NCBI GenBank assembly: GCA_017465085.1
Contig: JAFTWW010000028.1
Location: 1 to 64,000 of the forward strand
Length of the DNA stretch: 64,000 nucleotides
Source of the DNA: Clostridia bacterium
GTDB lineage: Bacteria; Bacillota; Clostridia; Oscillospirales; Acutalibacteraceae
Direction: 5' to 3'
The notes under the pieces are model-generated. The model was given only the letters and a program-made list of their open reading frames with translations, had not been told where the DNA came from and searched no databases. The position numbers and the translations under genes are program-made. Of the stretch, positions 24,820 to 35,392 are shown piece by piece (positions within the stretch are counted from its first letter, which is position 1; each line of letters opens with the position of its first letter).

Positions 24820-27657
24820 TTAAAGTAATTTCTTGAGGAACTTACCCGTATAGGATTTTTCGCATTTGCAAACCTGCTCGGGAGTACCCTCGCATACAAT
24901 ATATCCGCCTCTATCTCCGCCCTCGGGGCCCAAATCGATAATATGATCGGCAGTTTTTATTATATCAAGGTTATGCTCGATAACAAGCACTGTATTTCCG
25001 CCATCAACAAGCCTTTGCAAAACCTCTGTAAGACGGTGAACATCGGCGGTATGAAGGCCCGTGGTGGGCTCATCAAGAATATAAATTGTTCTGCCCGTAG
25101 GCTTCTTGGAAAGCTCGGTTGCAAGCTTAACGCGCTGAGCCTCGCCTCCCGAAAGGGTGGTAGCGCTCTGACCGATTTTGATATATCCAAGACCAACATC
25201 GAAGAGGGTTTTGAGCTTTCTGTGTATTCTAGGTATGCTTTCGAAGAAATTCATACCCTCCTCAACGGTCATTTCCAGCACATCGTAAATGCTCTTGCCC
25301 TTATACTTAACGCTTAATGTTTCGCGGTTATATCTCGTTCCTCCGCACACCTCGCAGGGAACATAAATATCGGGTAGGAAATGCATTTCTATTTTAAGAA
25401 TACCATCACCCTGACAGGCCTCACATCTTCCTCCCTTAACATTAAAGGAAAATCTGCCCGCATTATAGCCGTGAGCCTTAGCATCCTTGGTGTTTGCAAA
25501 AAGGTCGCGGATATCGGTGAAAACGCCTGTATATGTGGCAGGGTTGCTTCGAGGTGTTCTGCCGATGGGAGATTGATCGATATTTATAACCTTATCAAGA
25601 TTTTCTATACCCTCAACCGATTTATACTCACCTGCAACGGTTTTGGCTCTGTTAAGCTTATTGGCAAGCACCTTATAAATAATATCATTTACAAGGGAGG
25701 ATTTACCGCTACCCGAAACGCCCGTTACACATACAAACTCACCTAAGGGTATCTTAACATTTATCTTTTTAAGGTTGTTTTCCATAGCGCCCTTAACGGT
25801 TAAATATTTACCGTTACCCTTACGGCGCTCTTTGGGAACGGGGATGGATTTTCTGCCTGAAAGATAATCTGCGGTTATTGATTCTTTACAACCCTCCAGC
25901 TCTTTAGGAGTGCCCGTAAACACAACATTTCCGCCGTGAATACCTGCTCCCGGGCCTATATCGATAACATAATCTGCTTCCCGCATAGTATCCTCATCGT
26001 GCTCAACTACGATAAGAGTGTTGCCTAAATCTCTAAGTCTCTTAAGGGTTGCAAGGAGCCTTTCGTTATCCCTTTGATGAAGGCCGATACTTGGTTCATC
26101 AAGGATATAAAGCACTCCCATAAGGGATGAGCCTATCTGGGTTGCAAGGCGAATTCGCTGACTCTCTCCTCCCGAAAGGGTTGCAGAAGCGCGGGATAAA
26201 GAAAGATAATCAAGGCCAACGCTAACGAGGAAATTAAGCCTTTCCTTAATCTCCTTCAAAATGGGCTCTGCAATCATTTTATCCATCTCTGAGAAAGTAA
26301 GCCCATTTATAAACTCAAACTCATCAACAACCGATAGATCGCAAAACTCCTTAATATTCTTGCCGCCTACTGTTACGGCAAGATACTCGGGCTTAAGCCT
26401 TGCGCCTTTACAATCGGGGCAGGCGCTTTCAGTCATATAGCTTTCGTATTCTGCTCTTGCATATTCGCTGTTGGTGTTTTTATAACGGCGTTCAAGGTTA
26501 TTTACAACGCCCTCAAAGGCGGCATAATATTCGCCTCCGCCGAAATCTCCCGTTCTTTTTAGCTTTAGCTTTTCCTCTCCCGTTCCGTAGAGAACGGCAT
26601 TTTTAGCCTCCTCGGGAAGCTCGCGCCAAGGAAGATTTACATCGAAGTTATATTTATCGGCAATGCCTCTGTAATACATCTCGGCAATGGAGCCTGCATC
26701 GGGGTTAAACCAAGAGTTAACGCCCCAGCCTGCCGCTCTGATACAGCCTTCGATAAGGGATTTATCCTCATCGTGAATAATAAGACGGCTATCAATCTTC
26801 ATAAAACTGCCTATACCCGTGCAGGTGGGGCAGGCGCCCATAGGATTATTAAAGGAAAACATTGTGGGGGTAAGCTCGGGTATGCTAATGCCGTGCTCCT
26901 CGCAGGCGTAGCTCTGGGAAAATTGCATCTCCTCGCCGCCTATAACATCAACGGCAACTAGTCCGCCCGAAAGGGAAACGGCGGTTTCAATACTATCTGT
27001 AAGGCGGGAAATTATGGAATCCTTTATAACAAGGCGGTCAACTACCACCTCTATCATATGCTTTTTGTTCTTTTCAAGCTTGATTTCTTCCGAGAGGTCA
27101 TAGATATTACCATCAATTCTAACCCTTGAATAGCCTGATTTACGGGCGCCATCCAATTCCTTTACATGCTCGCCCTTTCTGCCCTTAACTATGGGAGAAA
27201 GCACCTGAATTTTTGTGCCCTCCTCTAGTTTCATAACGGTATCAACTATTCTATCGGTGGTCTGCTGAGAAATCTCCTTGCCGCAGATTGGGCAATGCGG
27301 CACACCCACCCTTGCATATAAAAGACGAAGGTAATCGTATATCTCGGTAACGGTGCCCACGGTTGAACGGGGGTTTTTAGAGGTGGTTTTCTGGTCGATG
27401 GATATGGCGGGAGAAAGTCCCTCAATGCTTTCAACATCGGGCTTTTCCATCTGACCTAGGAACTGACGGGCATAGCTTGATAAGGATTCAACGTATCTAC
27501 GCTGTCCCTCCGCATAAACGGTATCAAAAGCAAGGGAGGATTTACCACTGCCCGAAAGTCCTGTGAAAACCACAAGCTTATCCCTTGGTATTTCTACATT
27601 AACATTTTTAAGGTTATGCTCATTGGCGCCTTTAATAATTATTTTATCACTTGCCAT
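24820..27657 (-). CDS. uvrA: Excinuclease ABC subunit A
   Basis: UvrA is the damage-recognising ATPase of nucleotide excision repair; it loads UvrB at lesions. The 945-residue protein is full length with two ABC modules: Walker [15 protein letters not shown] near residue 33 and [13 protein letters not shown] near residue 640, [12 protein letters not shown] and [12 protein letters not shown] signatures, and zinc-binding CPICGKE near 120 and CEACQGDG...CEVCGGTR near 740. It follows uvrB by 12 bases, and both probably share one transcript from the promoter at 29682-29710. No terminator is evident after its stop. Confidence 0.98.
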   Translation of the reverse strand: MASDKIIIKGANEHNLKNVNVEIPRDKLVVFTGLSGSGKSSLAFDTVYAEGQRRYVESLSSYARQFLGQMEKPDVESIEGLSPAISIDQKTTSKNPRSTVGTVTEIYDYLRLLYARVGVPHCPICGKEISQQTTDRIVDTVMKLEEGTKIQVLSPIVKGRKGEHVKELDGARKSGYSRVRIDGNIYDLSEEIKLEKNKKHMIEVVVDRLVIKDSIISRLTDSIETAVSLSGGLVAVDVIGGEEMQFSQSYACEEHGISIPELTPTMFSFNNPMGACPTCTGIGSFMKIDSRLIIHDEDKSLIEGCIRAAGWGVNSWFNPDAGSIAEMYYRGIADKYNFDVNLPWRELPEEAKNAVLYGTGEEKLKLKRTGDFGGGEYYAAFEGVVNNLERRYKNTNSEYARAEYESYMTESACPDCKGARLKPEYLAVTVGGKNIKEFCDLSVVDEFEFINGLTFSEMDKMIAEPILKEIKERLNFLVSVGLDYLSLSRASATLSGGESQRIRLATQIGSSLMGVLYILDEPSIGLHQRDNERLLATLKRLRDLGNTLIVVEHDEDTMREADYVIDIGPGAGIHGGNVVFTGTPKELEGCKESITADYLSGRKSIPVPKERRKGNGKYLTVKGAMENNLKKINVKIPLGEFVCVTGVSGSGKSSLVNDIIYKVLANKLNRAKTVAGEYKSVEGIENLDKVINIDQSPIGRTPRSNPATYTGVFTDIRDLFANTKDAKAHGYNAGRFSFNVKGGRCEACQGDGILKIEMHFLPDIYVPCEVCGGTRYNRETLSVKYKGKSIYDVLEMTVEEGMNFFESIPRIHRKLKTLFDVGLGYIKIGQSATTLSGGEAQRVKLATELSKKPTGRTIYILDEPTTGLHTADVHRLTEVLQRLVDGGNTVLVIEHNLDIIKTADHIIDLGPEGGDRGGYIVCEGTPEQVCKCEKSYTGKFLKKLL

Positions 27658-27669
27658 TTTAATTTTCCT

Positions 27670-29628
27670 TTATTTACTCTTACGAAGTTTTTCTATGCGG
27701 TCGCGAAGGTATGCCGCATGTTCAAATTCGAGAATTTTTGCCGCCTGCCGCATTTCATTTGTAAGCCGTTTAATAAGGGCTTCCTTCTCCGCGCGTGAAA
27801 GCTTAGAATCGCTCTTTTCTTTTTCTACCTTTGAACCGATTTCGATAATATCCCTTACATCCTTTACGATGGTTTTGGGAGTTATACCGTTTTCCTCATT
27901 GTATTTCTGCTGAATACTGCGGCGGCGTTCGGTTTCGCGGATTGCCCTTTCCATAGAAGGCGTTACGCTATCGGCATACATTATAACCTGACCGTTCACA
28001 TTACGGGCGGCGCGGCCAATAGTTTGCACCAAGGAGGTTTCGCTTCGAAGAAAGCCCTCCTTATCGGCATCAAGGATAGCAACCAAGGATACCTCGGGTA
28101 TATCAAGGCCCTCTCTAAGCAGGTTAATACCTACGAGCACATCAAATTCTCCGAGCCTTAAATCACGGATAATTTCCATACGCTCTATAGTATCAATATC
28201 ATAATGCATATATCTTACCTTTATACCTAGATTTTCAAGATATTCGGTAAGGTCCTCTGCCATTTTTTTGGTAAGGGTTGTAATCAACACCCTCTCGCCC
28301 CTATCAGAGCGGATGTTTATCTCGGAAACAATATCATCAATCTGCCCATCGCTTGATTTAACGGTAACCAACGGATCTAATAATCCCGTAGGTCTTATAA
28401 CCTGCTCAACTATCTGCGAGGCCTTTTGCTTTTCAAGCTCACCCGGGGTGGCAGATACGAAAATCGCCTGATTTATATGGGAATAAAATTCATCAAAATT
28501 AAGGGGACGATTATCATAGGCGGAGGGTAAACGGAAGCCATATTCCACAAGGTTATCCTTTCTGCCTCTATCGCCGCCGAACATACCCCTTACCTGAGGT
28601 AAGGTAACGTGAGATTCATCCACGAAAAGAAGAAAATCATCGGGGAAATAATCCAGCAGGGTTGTGGGCACGCTGCCCGGCTTTCTGCCCGAAAGCACTC
28701 GGGAATAGTTTTCAATTCCCTTGCAAACGCCGATTTCCCTTAACATCTCTATATCGTATTCTGTTCTTTGGCGGATTCTCTGCGCCTCAATAAGCTTTTC
28801 GTTTTGGGTGAAAAACTCCACCCTCTCCTCCATCTCTCTCTTGATTTCCTGAAGGGCTGTTTCCATTTTATCCTGAGGAACAATATAGTGGGATGCGGGA
28901 TAAATTGCGGTGTGACTAAGGAACTGCTTAACCTCGCCCGTTAGGGTATTTATTTCGCTTATTCTCTCTATTTCATCACCGAAAAACTCTATCCGCAGAG
29001 CATCACCGTAGGAATAGGCGGGATAAACCTCCACCGTATCACCGCGAACTCTGAATTTATTACGGACAAAGTTAATATCATTTCTCTCATATTGCAGGTC
29101 AACAAGCTTGGAAATAAGCTCATCCCTGCCCTTTTCCATACCCGTGCGAAGAGAAATTACCATATTTCTGTAATCAATAGGGTCACCCAAAGAATATATA
29201 CAGGAAACCGAAGCCACTATTATAACATCTCTTCTCTCAGAGAGAGCGCAGGTAGCGGAATGGCGGAGCTTATCTATCTCATCGTTAATGGAGGAATCCT
29301 TTTCTATATAGGTATCGGTGCCCGGGATATAGGCCTCGGGCTGATAATAATCATAGTAGGATACAAAATACTCCACCGCATTATCGGGGAAAAACTCACG
29401 GAACTCGCTACAAAGCTGAGCGGCGAGGGTTTTATTGTGAGCGAGAACTAAGGTGGGGCGGTTTACCTTTTCGATAATATTGGCCATTGTAAAGGTTTTA
29501 CCCGAGCCCGTAACGCCGAGTAGAACCTGCTCACGATTTCCGTTATTAAGGCCTTCGACCAGCTTTTCAATGGCTTGCGGTTGGTCGCCTGTTGGCTTAT
29601 AATTGGATTTTAATATAAATCTATCCAC
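27670..29628 (-). CDS. uvrB: Excinuclease ABC subunit B
   Basis: UvrB verifies damage and recruits UvrC for incision. The 652-residue protein has all family parts: [12 protein letters not shown]alker A (about residues 38-49), the [10 protein letters not shown] beta-hairpin, [10 protein letters not shown] (DEAD-like motif II), the HYDIDT and [12 protein letters not shown] helicase motifs, QTIGRAARN (motif VI), and a C-terminal UVR domain with [17 protein letters not shown]. The start is GTG at 29628 with GAGG about 9 bases upstream. First gene of uvrB-uvrA. The promoter region carries an imperfect inverted repeat but no LexA-type site of the GAAC-N4-GTTC form. Confidence 0.98.
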   Translation of the reverse strand: MDRFILKSNYKPTGDQPQAIEKLVEGLNNGNREQVLLGVTGSGKTFTMANIIEKVNRPTLVLAHNKTLAAQLCSEFREFFPDNAVEYFVSYYDYYQPEAYIPGTDTYIEKDSSINDEIDKLRHSATCALSERRDVIIVASVSCIYSLGDPIDYRNMVISLRTGMEKGRDELISKLVDLQYERNDINFVRNKFRVRGDTVEVYPAYSYGDALRIEFFGDEIERISEINTLTGEVKQFLSHTAIYPASHYIVPQDKMETALQEIKREMEERVEFFTQNEKLIEAQRIRQRTEYDIEMLREIGVCKGIENYSRVLSGRKPGSVPTTLLDYFPDDFLLFVDESHVTLPQVRGMFGGDRGRKDNLVEYGFRLPSAYDNRPLNFDEFYSHINQAIFVSATPGELEKQKASQIVEQVIRPTGLLDPLVTVKSSDGQIDDIVSEINIRSDRGERVLITTLTKKMAEDLTEYLENLGIKVRYMHYDIDTIERMEIIRDLRLGEFDVLVGINLLREGLDIPEVSLVAILDADKEGFLRSETSLVQTIGRAARNVNGQVIMYADSVTPSMERAIRETERRRSIQQKYNEENGITPKTIVKDVRDIIEIGSKVEKEKSDSKLSRAEKEALIKRLTNEMRQAAKILEFEHAAYLRDRIEKLRKSK

Positions 29629-29654
29629 CCTATCTCACCTCACTTATCTTAAAT

Positions 29655-29696
29655 AAATCGTTATATCATATTTTTAAGGTTATTATATCACGATTT
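29655..29696. repeat. Imperfect inverted repeat over the uvrB promoter
   Basis: The arms 29655-29666 and 29685-29696 match at 11 of 12 positions (AAATCGT-type ends) and are 18 bases apart. The right arm covers the -10. This is the geometry of a dimeric repressor site, but no known regulator is recognised. Confidence 0.5.
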
Positions 29697-29710
29697 ATAT
29701 TTTATGTAAA
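29682..29710 (-). promoter_or_regulatory. Sigma-A promoter of uvrB-uvrA
   Basis: Minus-strand TTTACA (29710-29705), 17 bases, TATAAT (29687-29682) with an extended TGA before it. Confidence 0.78.
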
Positions 29711-29734
29711 TAAAAAAGAGTTAAACAAAAATTA

Positions 29735-29766
29735 AAATCCCGAATTATCGAAATAATTCGGGATTT
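29735..29766 (-). terminator. Rho-independent terminator of ftsZ
   Basis: A perfect 14-bp stem (29735-29748 with 29753-29766, core TCCCGAATTAT) with a 4-base loop and a TTTTAATTTTTG tail on the minus strand, 18 bases past the ftsZ stop. Confidence 0.9.
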
Positions 29767-29784
29767 GATTATTTAAGCTAAATA

Positions 29785-30846
29785 TTAGTTCTTATTGAAA
29801 AGGCTCATTACATCGCCGAAGGCCTCATCATTATCCTCGCCTGAATCACTCATAAGAGCGGCAAGATCATCCTTCTTATCGTTCTTTAAGCCATCGCCAA
29901 GACCTGTGGCAACAACGGTAACGCGGATGGTATCCTCAAGGCTCTCATCAAGCTGAGCGCCCCAGATGATAGTTGCATCAACGTGAGCCATCTCAGAGAT
30001 GATGGAGGAAGCGAGCTCAACCTCTTCAAGACCGATATCATCGGAACCTGTAATGCTGATGATAACGCCGCGGGCATTATCCATAGAGGTTTCAATAAGG
30101 GGACTTGTGATTGCCATACGAGCAGCCTGCTCAGCCTTATCGCGACCTGTTGCAACACCAACGCCCATATGAGCATAGCCTGCATCAGACATAATGGATT
30201 TAACATCGGCAAAGTCAAGATTAACAAGAGCAGTTACATTGATAAGCTCGGAGATGCTCTGAACACCCTGACGGAGAACATCATCGGCAATATTAAATGC
30301 GTTTTTGAAGGTAATCTTCTCTTCAGAAACGAACTTAAGCCTCTCATTAGGAATAACAACCAAGCTATCAACCTGCTCGCCTAAAGCTGCGATGCCTGCT
30401 TCGGCCTGAGTCATACGCTTTTTGCCTTCGAAAGCGAAGGGCTTGGTAACGATACCAACGGTAAGAATGCCGAGCTCCTTAGCAATAGCTGCTACAACGG
30501 GAGCCGCGCCTGTACCTGTGCCGCCGCCCATACCTGCGGTAATGAAAATCATATCAGTATCGCGAAGAATAGCTGCGATCTCATCCTTGGATTCTTCTGC
30601 TGCTGCGCGGCCGTTATCGGGGTTGCCGCCTGCGCCCATACCTGCGGTGGTTTTATCGCCGATCTGAACCTTCTGATCAGCACGGGAAAGGAAGAGGGCT
30701 GCCTTATCGGTGTTGATAGCAATAAACTCAACGCCCTTAACACCTGCTGCTACCATGCGGTTAACTGCATTTCCGCCGCCTCCGCCAACGCCTACTACCT
30801 TTATTTTAACTACATTTTCCATCTCTTCGGTAACTTCGAATGACAT
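29785..30846 (-). CDS. ftsZ: Cell division protein FtsZ
   Basis: FtsZ is the tubulin-like GTPase that forms the division ring. The 353-residue protein has the nucleotide-binding [14 protein letters not shown], the tubulin signature GGGTGTG at residues 107-113, and the [12 protein letters not shown]7 loop. The C-terminus is odd: after [10 protein letters not shown] there is only a short acidic linker and the tail ends [12 protein letters not shown], without the IPxFLR-type peptide that binds FtsA, SepF and ZipA in model species. It is separated from the dcw cluster by its own strong promoter and terminator. No ftsA is nearby. Confidence 0.98.
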   Translation of the reverse strand: MSFEVTEEMENVVKIKVVGVGGGGGNAVNRMVAAGVKGVEFIAINTDKAALFLSRADQKVQIGDKTTAGMGAGGNPDNGRAAAEESKDEIAAILRDTDMIFITAGMGGGTGTGAAPVVAAIAKELGILTVGIVTKPFAFEGKKRMTQAEAGIAALGEQVDSLVVIPNERLKFVSEEKITFKNAFNIADDVLRQGVQSISELINVTALVNLDFADVKSIMSDAGYAHMGVGVATGRDKAEQAARMAITSPLIETSMDNARGVIISITGSDDIGLEEVELASSIISEMAHVDATIIWGAQLDESLEDTIRVTVVATGLGDGLKNDKKDDLAALMSDSGEDNDEAFGDVMSLFNKN

Positions 30847-30902
30847 TTACAATTCCTCCATATTCTTATACGTAAATAGTTGCTCTTTGAATATACATAT
30901 AA

Positions 30903-30931
30903 ATAATAACATAGTTATTTTCAAATTGCAA
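30903..30931 (-). promoter_or_regulatory. Sigma-A promoter of ftsZ
   Basis: Minus-strand TTGCAA (30931-30926), 17 bases, TATTAT (30908-30903), about 55 bases before the ftsZ ATG, which has GGAGGAATTG as its ribosome site. Confidence 0.8.
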
Positions 30932-30959
30932 CACTTTTATTACAGTTTTGTAATATTTT

Positions 30960-31739
30960 TTATTCAATATCCCCTGCTACGAAACTGCCCGTGCGATTAT
31001 CCTCGGTCCAGATGCTTAAATCTATCCTTCCCGTAGCATCTTTTTCCATACTTTCTATCATTGATGATAGCTGGGCAATCTTCTTATCAGCATTGATTTT
31101 ACTGCCTAAAATAACGTTGAATCTGCCCTCAACGGTGAGGGTTATGTTATATTCATCACTAACATTGATTTTGTTAATGAAAACGTTTTTATTATCGAGA
31201 TTTTCGGCTATGGAAAAGACAAGCTCTTTATTATCCTCGCCATCAAACTCTATCATCTGCCCTACCTTACATTTGGCGGTACAGCCCACGATTAAAAAGG
31301 TGTTTTCGGGCTGTTCGGTATAAGCATTTATAACCCTGCCGCCCTTACTGATAACATAATAAACATCATCGGCAAAGAAGCAGGCGTACTCCGAGGCATC
31401 CTTAACCACAATGGTAATTTTATCGGGGATTTCCCTTTTTAGCTCAACGCTATCAATATAGGGTAAATTTCTTACTAAATTTTCGGTTACGGCCTGGGCG
31501 GAGAGGGTAAAAAGATTATTTTCCTCGCTGATGCCGCTTGATTTTACTATCTGCTCTTCGGTATAAAGCTTACTGCCCGTTGCCTTAACGGTTTTTACGG
31601 GGAAAAGCACCGTAACCGAGAGCACTGCCGCAACGCTTAATGCGGTGATGAGAAATACGACAAAACCTGCAATAAGCCTTCTTTTTCTACGCTTTTTTCT
31701 TCTTTCGAGGGCCGCTTCATCCACTACGCGTTTTGCCAT
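30960..31739 (-). CDS. ftsQ: Cell division protein FtsQ/DivIB
   Basis: FtsQ/DivIB is a bitopic division protein that bridges early and late divisome parts and binds FtsB/FtsL. The 259-residue protein has a very basic N-terminus (RRKKRRKRR), one transmembrane helix (about residues 22-45), a POTRA domain (about 47-115, with LFPVKTVKATG and REIPDKITIVV), and the FtsQ/DivIB C-terminal beta domain. It is the last gene of the dcw run, 17 bases after murA. No terminator is seen before ftsZ on this strand. Confidence 0.93.
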   Translation of the reverse strand: MAKRVVDEAALERRKKRRKRRLIAGFVVFLITALSVAAVLSVTVLFPVKTVKATGSKLYTEEQIVKSSGISEENNLFTLSAQAVTENLVRNLPYIDSVELKREIPDKITIVVKDASEYACFFADDVYYVISKGGRVINAYTEQPENTFLIVGCTAKCKVGQMIEFDGEDNKELVFSIAENLDNKNVFINKINVSDEYNITLTVEGRFNVILGSKINADKKIAQLSSMIESMEKDATGRIDLSIWTEDNRTGSFVAGDIE

Positions 31740-31756
31740 ATTTTCACCTGCCTTTT

Positions 31757-33010
31757 TTATTCCTCGTAAGCTACTGCGCCTAATCTTCTAAGGTTTTCGC
31801 TTATATTTTCATATCCTCTTTTTATATGCTCAATTTTATCAATTTCGGTTGTGCCCGAAGCCGCAAGAGCGGCAACAACAAGTGCGGCGCCGCCGCGGAG
31901 ATCGGTACAGTGACACTTAGCGGCGGAAAGATTATCCACGCCCTCTATTACTGCCACCTTTGCTTCGGTTTTGATTTTGGCGCCTAAGCGGTTTAACTCA
32001 TCGGTATATCTGTATCTGTTTTCAAATATATTTTCAACAAATACTGATGTTCCCTTTGCCACCGAAAGAGCGGCCATAAGCACGGGACCTGCATCGGTTG
32101 GAAAGCCCGGATAAACCAAGGTCCGCACCGTTGGAACCCGTTTTAGCTTTTTAGGAGCCCATATCTTAAGGCTTTTGCCGATGGGCTCAATTTTACACCC
32201 CATATTTTCAAACACGGAGCTAATGCTCACGAAATGGGAGGGCATAACATTTTTAAGGGTTAACTCCCCTTCTGTAACTGCGGCCGCCGCCATATAGGTT
32301 GCCGCCGCTATTCTATCGGGAATTACCGTATGGGTAACGCCGTTTAAGGCTTTAACGCCGTGAATTATAACCGTATCGGAGCCGCATCCGTAAATCCTTG
32401 CGCCCGCGCTGTTGAGGAAATCTGCAAGGTCGCTGATTTCGGGCTCTCTCGCCGCGTTGCGAATAACCGTTGTGCCTGATGCCGTAGCCGCCGAAAGAAT
32501 AATATTTTCGGTAGCGCCAACGCTTGGGAAACCCAGAGTTATTTCACAGCCTTTAAGCCCATCTCCCGAATCAAATTCAAGAAAACCGTGGTCTTCCTTC
32601 ACATTTGCGCCCAATTTTTTAAGGGCAGAAATATGTAAATCAATAGGTCGGGGTCCTAATTCGCAACCGCCGGGGCTACTGATAACCGCCCTTTTCATTC
32701 TGCCGAGAATTGCGCCTAAGAACATAACGGAGGAACGCATTTCCCTCATAAGCTCTTCGGGTATATCGCAATTTTTAGCGTTTGTTGCATTTACCGTAAC
32801 GGTATTATCCTCAAATTTACACTCACAGCCTAAATGGGTGAGAATTTTGAGGGAGGATTCCACATCCAAAAGCCAGGGACAGTTTTTAATAACCGAGATA
32901 CCGCTACACAAAAAGGTTGCCGCAAGCAAAGGCAAAACACTGTTTTTGGCGCCCTGCACCTCAATTTCTCCGTTTAATTGATGCTTACCCTCTATATAAA
33001 GCTTAGGCAT
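31757..33010 (-). CDS. murA: UDP-N-acetylglucosamine 1-carboxyvinyltransferase MurA
   Basis: MurA transfers enolpyruvate from PEP to UDP-GlcNAc, the first committed step of peptidoglycan precursor synthesis. The 417-residue protein has the KNSVLPLLAA N-terminus, the catalytic-loop SPGGCELGPRPIDLH with Cys116 (equivalent of the fosfomycin target), the TDAGPVLMAAL stretch (family TD.qaq motif) and the ENRYRYTDEL motif. Since Cys116 is present, the enzyme should be fosfomycin-sensitive by this criterion. It lies between murG and ftsQ in the dcw cluster. Some firmicutes have a second murA; only this one is in the window. Confidence 0.97.
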   Translation of the reverse strand: MPKLYIEGKHQLNGEIEVQGAKNSVLPLLAATFLCSGISVIKNCPWLLDVESSLKILTHLGCECKFEDNTVTVNATNAKNCDIPEELMREMRSSVMFLGAILGRMKRAVISSPGGCELGPRPIDLHISALKKLGANVKEDHGFLEFDSGDGLKGCEITLGFPSVGATENIILSAATASGTTVIRNAAREPEISDLADFLNSAGARIYGCGSDTVIIHGVKALNGVTHTVIPDRIAAATYMAAAAVTEGELTLKNVMPSHFVSISSVFENMGCKIEPIGKSLKIWAPKKLKRVPTVRTLVYPGFPTDAGPVLMAALSVAKGTSVFVENIFENRYRYTDELNRLGAKIKTEAKVAVIEGVDNLSAAKCHCTDLRGGAALVVAALAASGTTEIDKIEHIKRGYENISENLRRLGAVAYEE

Positions 33011-33085
33011 AACACAGTTCTCCCCTTGGTATAAAAACTTTTCATTTTATACTATGAAAAAAACCGTTTTTTGCCAATATTTTAA

Positions 33086-34204
33086 TTACGAATTAGTGAA
33101 AAGCCTCATTATAACATTATAAATCCGCTCATTTGCATCGCCGATTGCCGCCTTACTTGCGCAATCGGACATTTTCTTAAGCTTTGGCTTATTTTCAACA
33201 AGACCGCTTACGACCTCAATTAAGCTTTCCCTGCTTAAATCCTTTTCCTCAATTACCTCGGCGGCGCCTGCGTTTTTAAGGGTCATGGCGTTATGGTACT
33301 GATGATTTTCTGCCACATAGGGCGAAGGAATAAGCACCGAGGGCTTTGAGCACACACAAAGCTCACTTAAGGTAATGGCTCCTGCCCTGCAGATAACAAG
33401 GTCTGCCGCAGCCATACAAACATCCATATCATCAATATATTCTCTCACGGTAATCTCATCGCTAAGGGTTATTCCCTGCTCTTTGAGATGATTGTTAAAG
33501 GTGTTATAGCCCACCTTACCCGTGGCGTGTATATGATAGAATTTGCCTGAGCCGTTGTGCCACTTAATAAGGCCCTCAACCGCCTCGTTAATAGGCCTTG
33601 CTCCAAGGGAGCCGCCAAAGGAAAGAATCAAGGGACGGTCATCAAGATTAAGCTTCTTTCTTGCTTCCTCTCTTGATATTTTAGAAAGCTCGGTACGAAC
33701 GGGATTGCCCGTTATAACGGGCTCCTTTTTTAAGTTAAGATAACGCTTAGCCTCGGGCATAGCAAGCATAACTGCATCCACTTCGGGACATAGCATCTTG
33801 GTTGTAACACCCGGGAAGGCGTTTTGCTCGTGAATAGCAGTCTTAAACCCAAGCTTTGCCGCGCTGCGCAAAACGGGACCGCTTACATATCCGCCCGTGC
33901 CCACTACAACATCGGGGTTTAATTCTTTGAGTATCTTTTTTGCCGCCGCAGAAGAGGTAAACATCTTCTTTACGGCAGAAATATTCTTAATTATATTCTT
34001 GGGTGTGATTTTACGCTGAAAACCTGCAACCTCTATTGTTCTGAAATTGTAGCCCTTTTCGGGAACAAGCCGTGCTTCAAGCTTATCGGCGGTGCCGATA
34101 TAGCTTATCTTTGCATCGGGATGTTTTTCTTTAATATAACCTGCAACGGCCAAGGCGGGATTTATATGCCCTGCTGTACCGCCGCCTGCAAAAAGTATAT
34201 GCAT
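33086..34204 (-). CDS. murG: Lipid II synthase MurG
   Basis: MurG adds GlcNAc from UDP-GlcNAc to lipid I on the inner membrane face, giving lipid II. The 372-residue protein has the glycine-rich GGGTAGHINPALAVA loop at residues 6-20, GTGGYVSGPVL, HEQNAFPG, LSFGGSLGARPIN, and the donor-binding CRAGAITLSEL. It lies between ftsW and murA. There is a 75-base gap to murA, without a hairpin I can support. Confidence 0.97.
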   Translation of the reverse strand: MHILFAGGGTAGHINPALAVAGYIKEKHPDAKISYIGTADKLEARLVPEKGYNFRTIEVAGFQRKITPKNIIKNISAVKKMFTSSAAAKKILKELNPDVVVGTGGYVSGPVLRSAAKLGFKTAIHEQNAFPGVTTKMLCPEVDAVMLAMPEAKRYLNLKKEPVITGNPVRTELSKISREEARKKLNLDDRPLILSFGGSLGARPINEAVEGLIKWHNGSGKFYHIHATGKVGYNTFNNHLKEQGITLSDEITVREYIDDMDVCMAAADLVICRAGAITLSELCVCSKPSVLIPSPYVAENHQYHNAMTLKNAGAAEVIEEKDLSRESLIEVVSGLVENKPKLKKMSDCASKAAIGDANERIYNVIMRLFTNS

Positions 34205-34213
34205 AATTACCTC

Positions 34214-35359
34214 CTACTGCTTCTGAAGGCTGGCTGCTCGTGAGATGGAAAGAATAATTCCCATCTGAGCAAGTAAAAGTATGAGTGAGCTTCCGCCATA
34301 GCTGAAGAACGGAAGACCGATACCTGTATTGGGGATTGTGTTGGTAACAACCCAGATATTAAGCATTGCCTGAAGACCCACCTGGAAGGTAAGGCCAACA
34401 GCCATAAGGGAGCCGAATTTATCGGGGGCCCTCATTGCGATGGTAAAGCCTCTCCACATAAGAAGAGCAAACAGAATAATTATTACCATAGCGCCGATAA
34501 GACCTAACTCCTCACAAACTATGGCAAAGATGAAATCGTTATGAGGCTCGGGCACCCATAGGTATTTCTGCCTTGATTGACCTATTCCCCTGCCTAAAAT
34601 TCCGCCGGAGCCTATTGCTAAGAGGGACTGAATGGTCTGATAACCTTTATTAGAAGGATCAAGCCAAGGATCGAGCCAATATTTAATACGGTCGGAGCCA
34701 TAACTTATAAGACCGCTGAATATGGCAAGGGCTCCAAGACCCGCGCCTGCTCCTGCGCCTGCTATTATCCACAGCTTTGGAATTCCGCCTACTATAAGCA
34801 AAACTATGCCGATAACAAATATCAGAATTGTTGCCGAAAGGTGCGGCTCCAACACAACAAGAACGCAGGTTAGGCCTAAAATACCTACAAGGAACAGAAT
34901 AAACCGCCAATTTTTCATTTTATCGTGATTGGCGGATATAAGTGATGAAAACAGCAGAATTACGGCAAACTTAGCAACCTCCGAGGGCTGAAAGTTAACA
35001 GGGCCTACCACAAACCATCTTTTTACATCCATACCGCTTACCATAGGCGGTAATATGAGTAGCACAACTAAAAGGGCTATGGAGATACCAAAAATTAACC
35101 AACTGCACTTACGCCAATAATGATAGTTTACCTTGGAGATACCAAGCATAAGCACAACTCCTGCAACGGCAAAGAGAAGCTGCTTTGATATAAATTTATA
35201 GCTATTGCCGTAATACTCGTGGGAGTAGGCGTAGCTTGCCGAATAGAGCATTACAAGGCCAACGGTGAGTATTACTAGAATAAAAGAAAGAAAGGTTATA
35301 TCAAGCTTACCTTCCTGCAAAAAGCGTAGTTTCTTGCGCCTAACTGCTTTTTTAGCCAT
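34214..35359 (-). CDS. ftsW: Lipid II polymerase FtsW (SEDS family)
   Basis: FtsW is the SEDS-family glycosyltransferase that polymerises septal peptidoglycan together with its partner class B PBP. The 381-residue protein has about ten membrane helices, the PSEVAKFAVILL and EPHLSATILIFVIGIVLL segments of the family, the loop SLLAIGSGGILGRGIGQS, the catalytic-region EPHNDFIFAIVCEELGL, and NTGIGLPFFSYGGSSLI near the C-terminus. An spoVE assignment is possible in spore formers, but the dcw position favours ftsW. Its likely partner is the PASTA PBP three genes upstream. Confidence 0.95.
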   Translation of the reverse strand: MAKKAVRRKKLRFLQEGKLDITFLSFILVILTVGLVMLYSASYAYSHEYYGNSYKFISKQLLFAVAGVVLMLGISKVNYHYWRKCSWLIFGISIALLVVLLILPPMVSGMDVKRWFVVGPVNFQPSEVAKFAVILLFSSLISANHDKMKNWRFILFLVGILGLTCVLVVLEPHLSATILIFVIGIVLLIVGGIPKLWIIAGAGAGAGLGALAIFSGLISYGSDRIKYWLDPWLDPSNKGYQTIQSLLAIGSGGILGRGIGQSRQKYLWVPEPHNDFIFAIVCEELGLIGAMVIIILFALLMWRGFTIAMRAPDKFGSLMAVGLTFQVGLQAMLNIWVVTNTIPNTGIGLPFFSYGGSSLILLLAQMGIILSISRAASLQKQ

Positions 35360-35392
35360 ATAACCCTTCTCCTTTATTTTTTATTAAATATT

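Noticed and set aside
30938..30955. Hairpin after ftsQ (7-bp stem around 30946)
   Set aside because: AT-rich, and on the ftsQ strand it is not followed by a U-tract, so I do not call a terminator.
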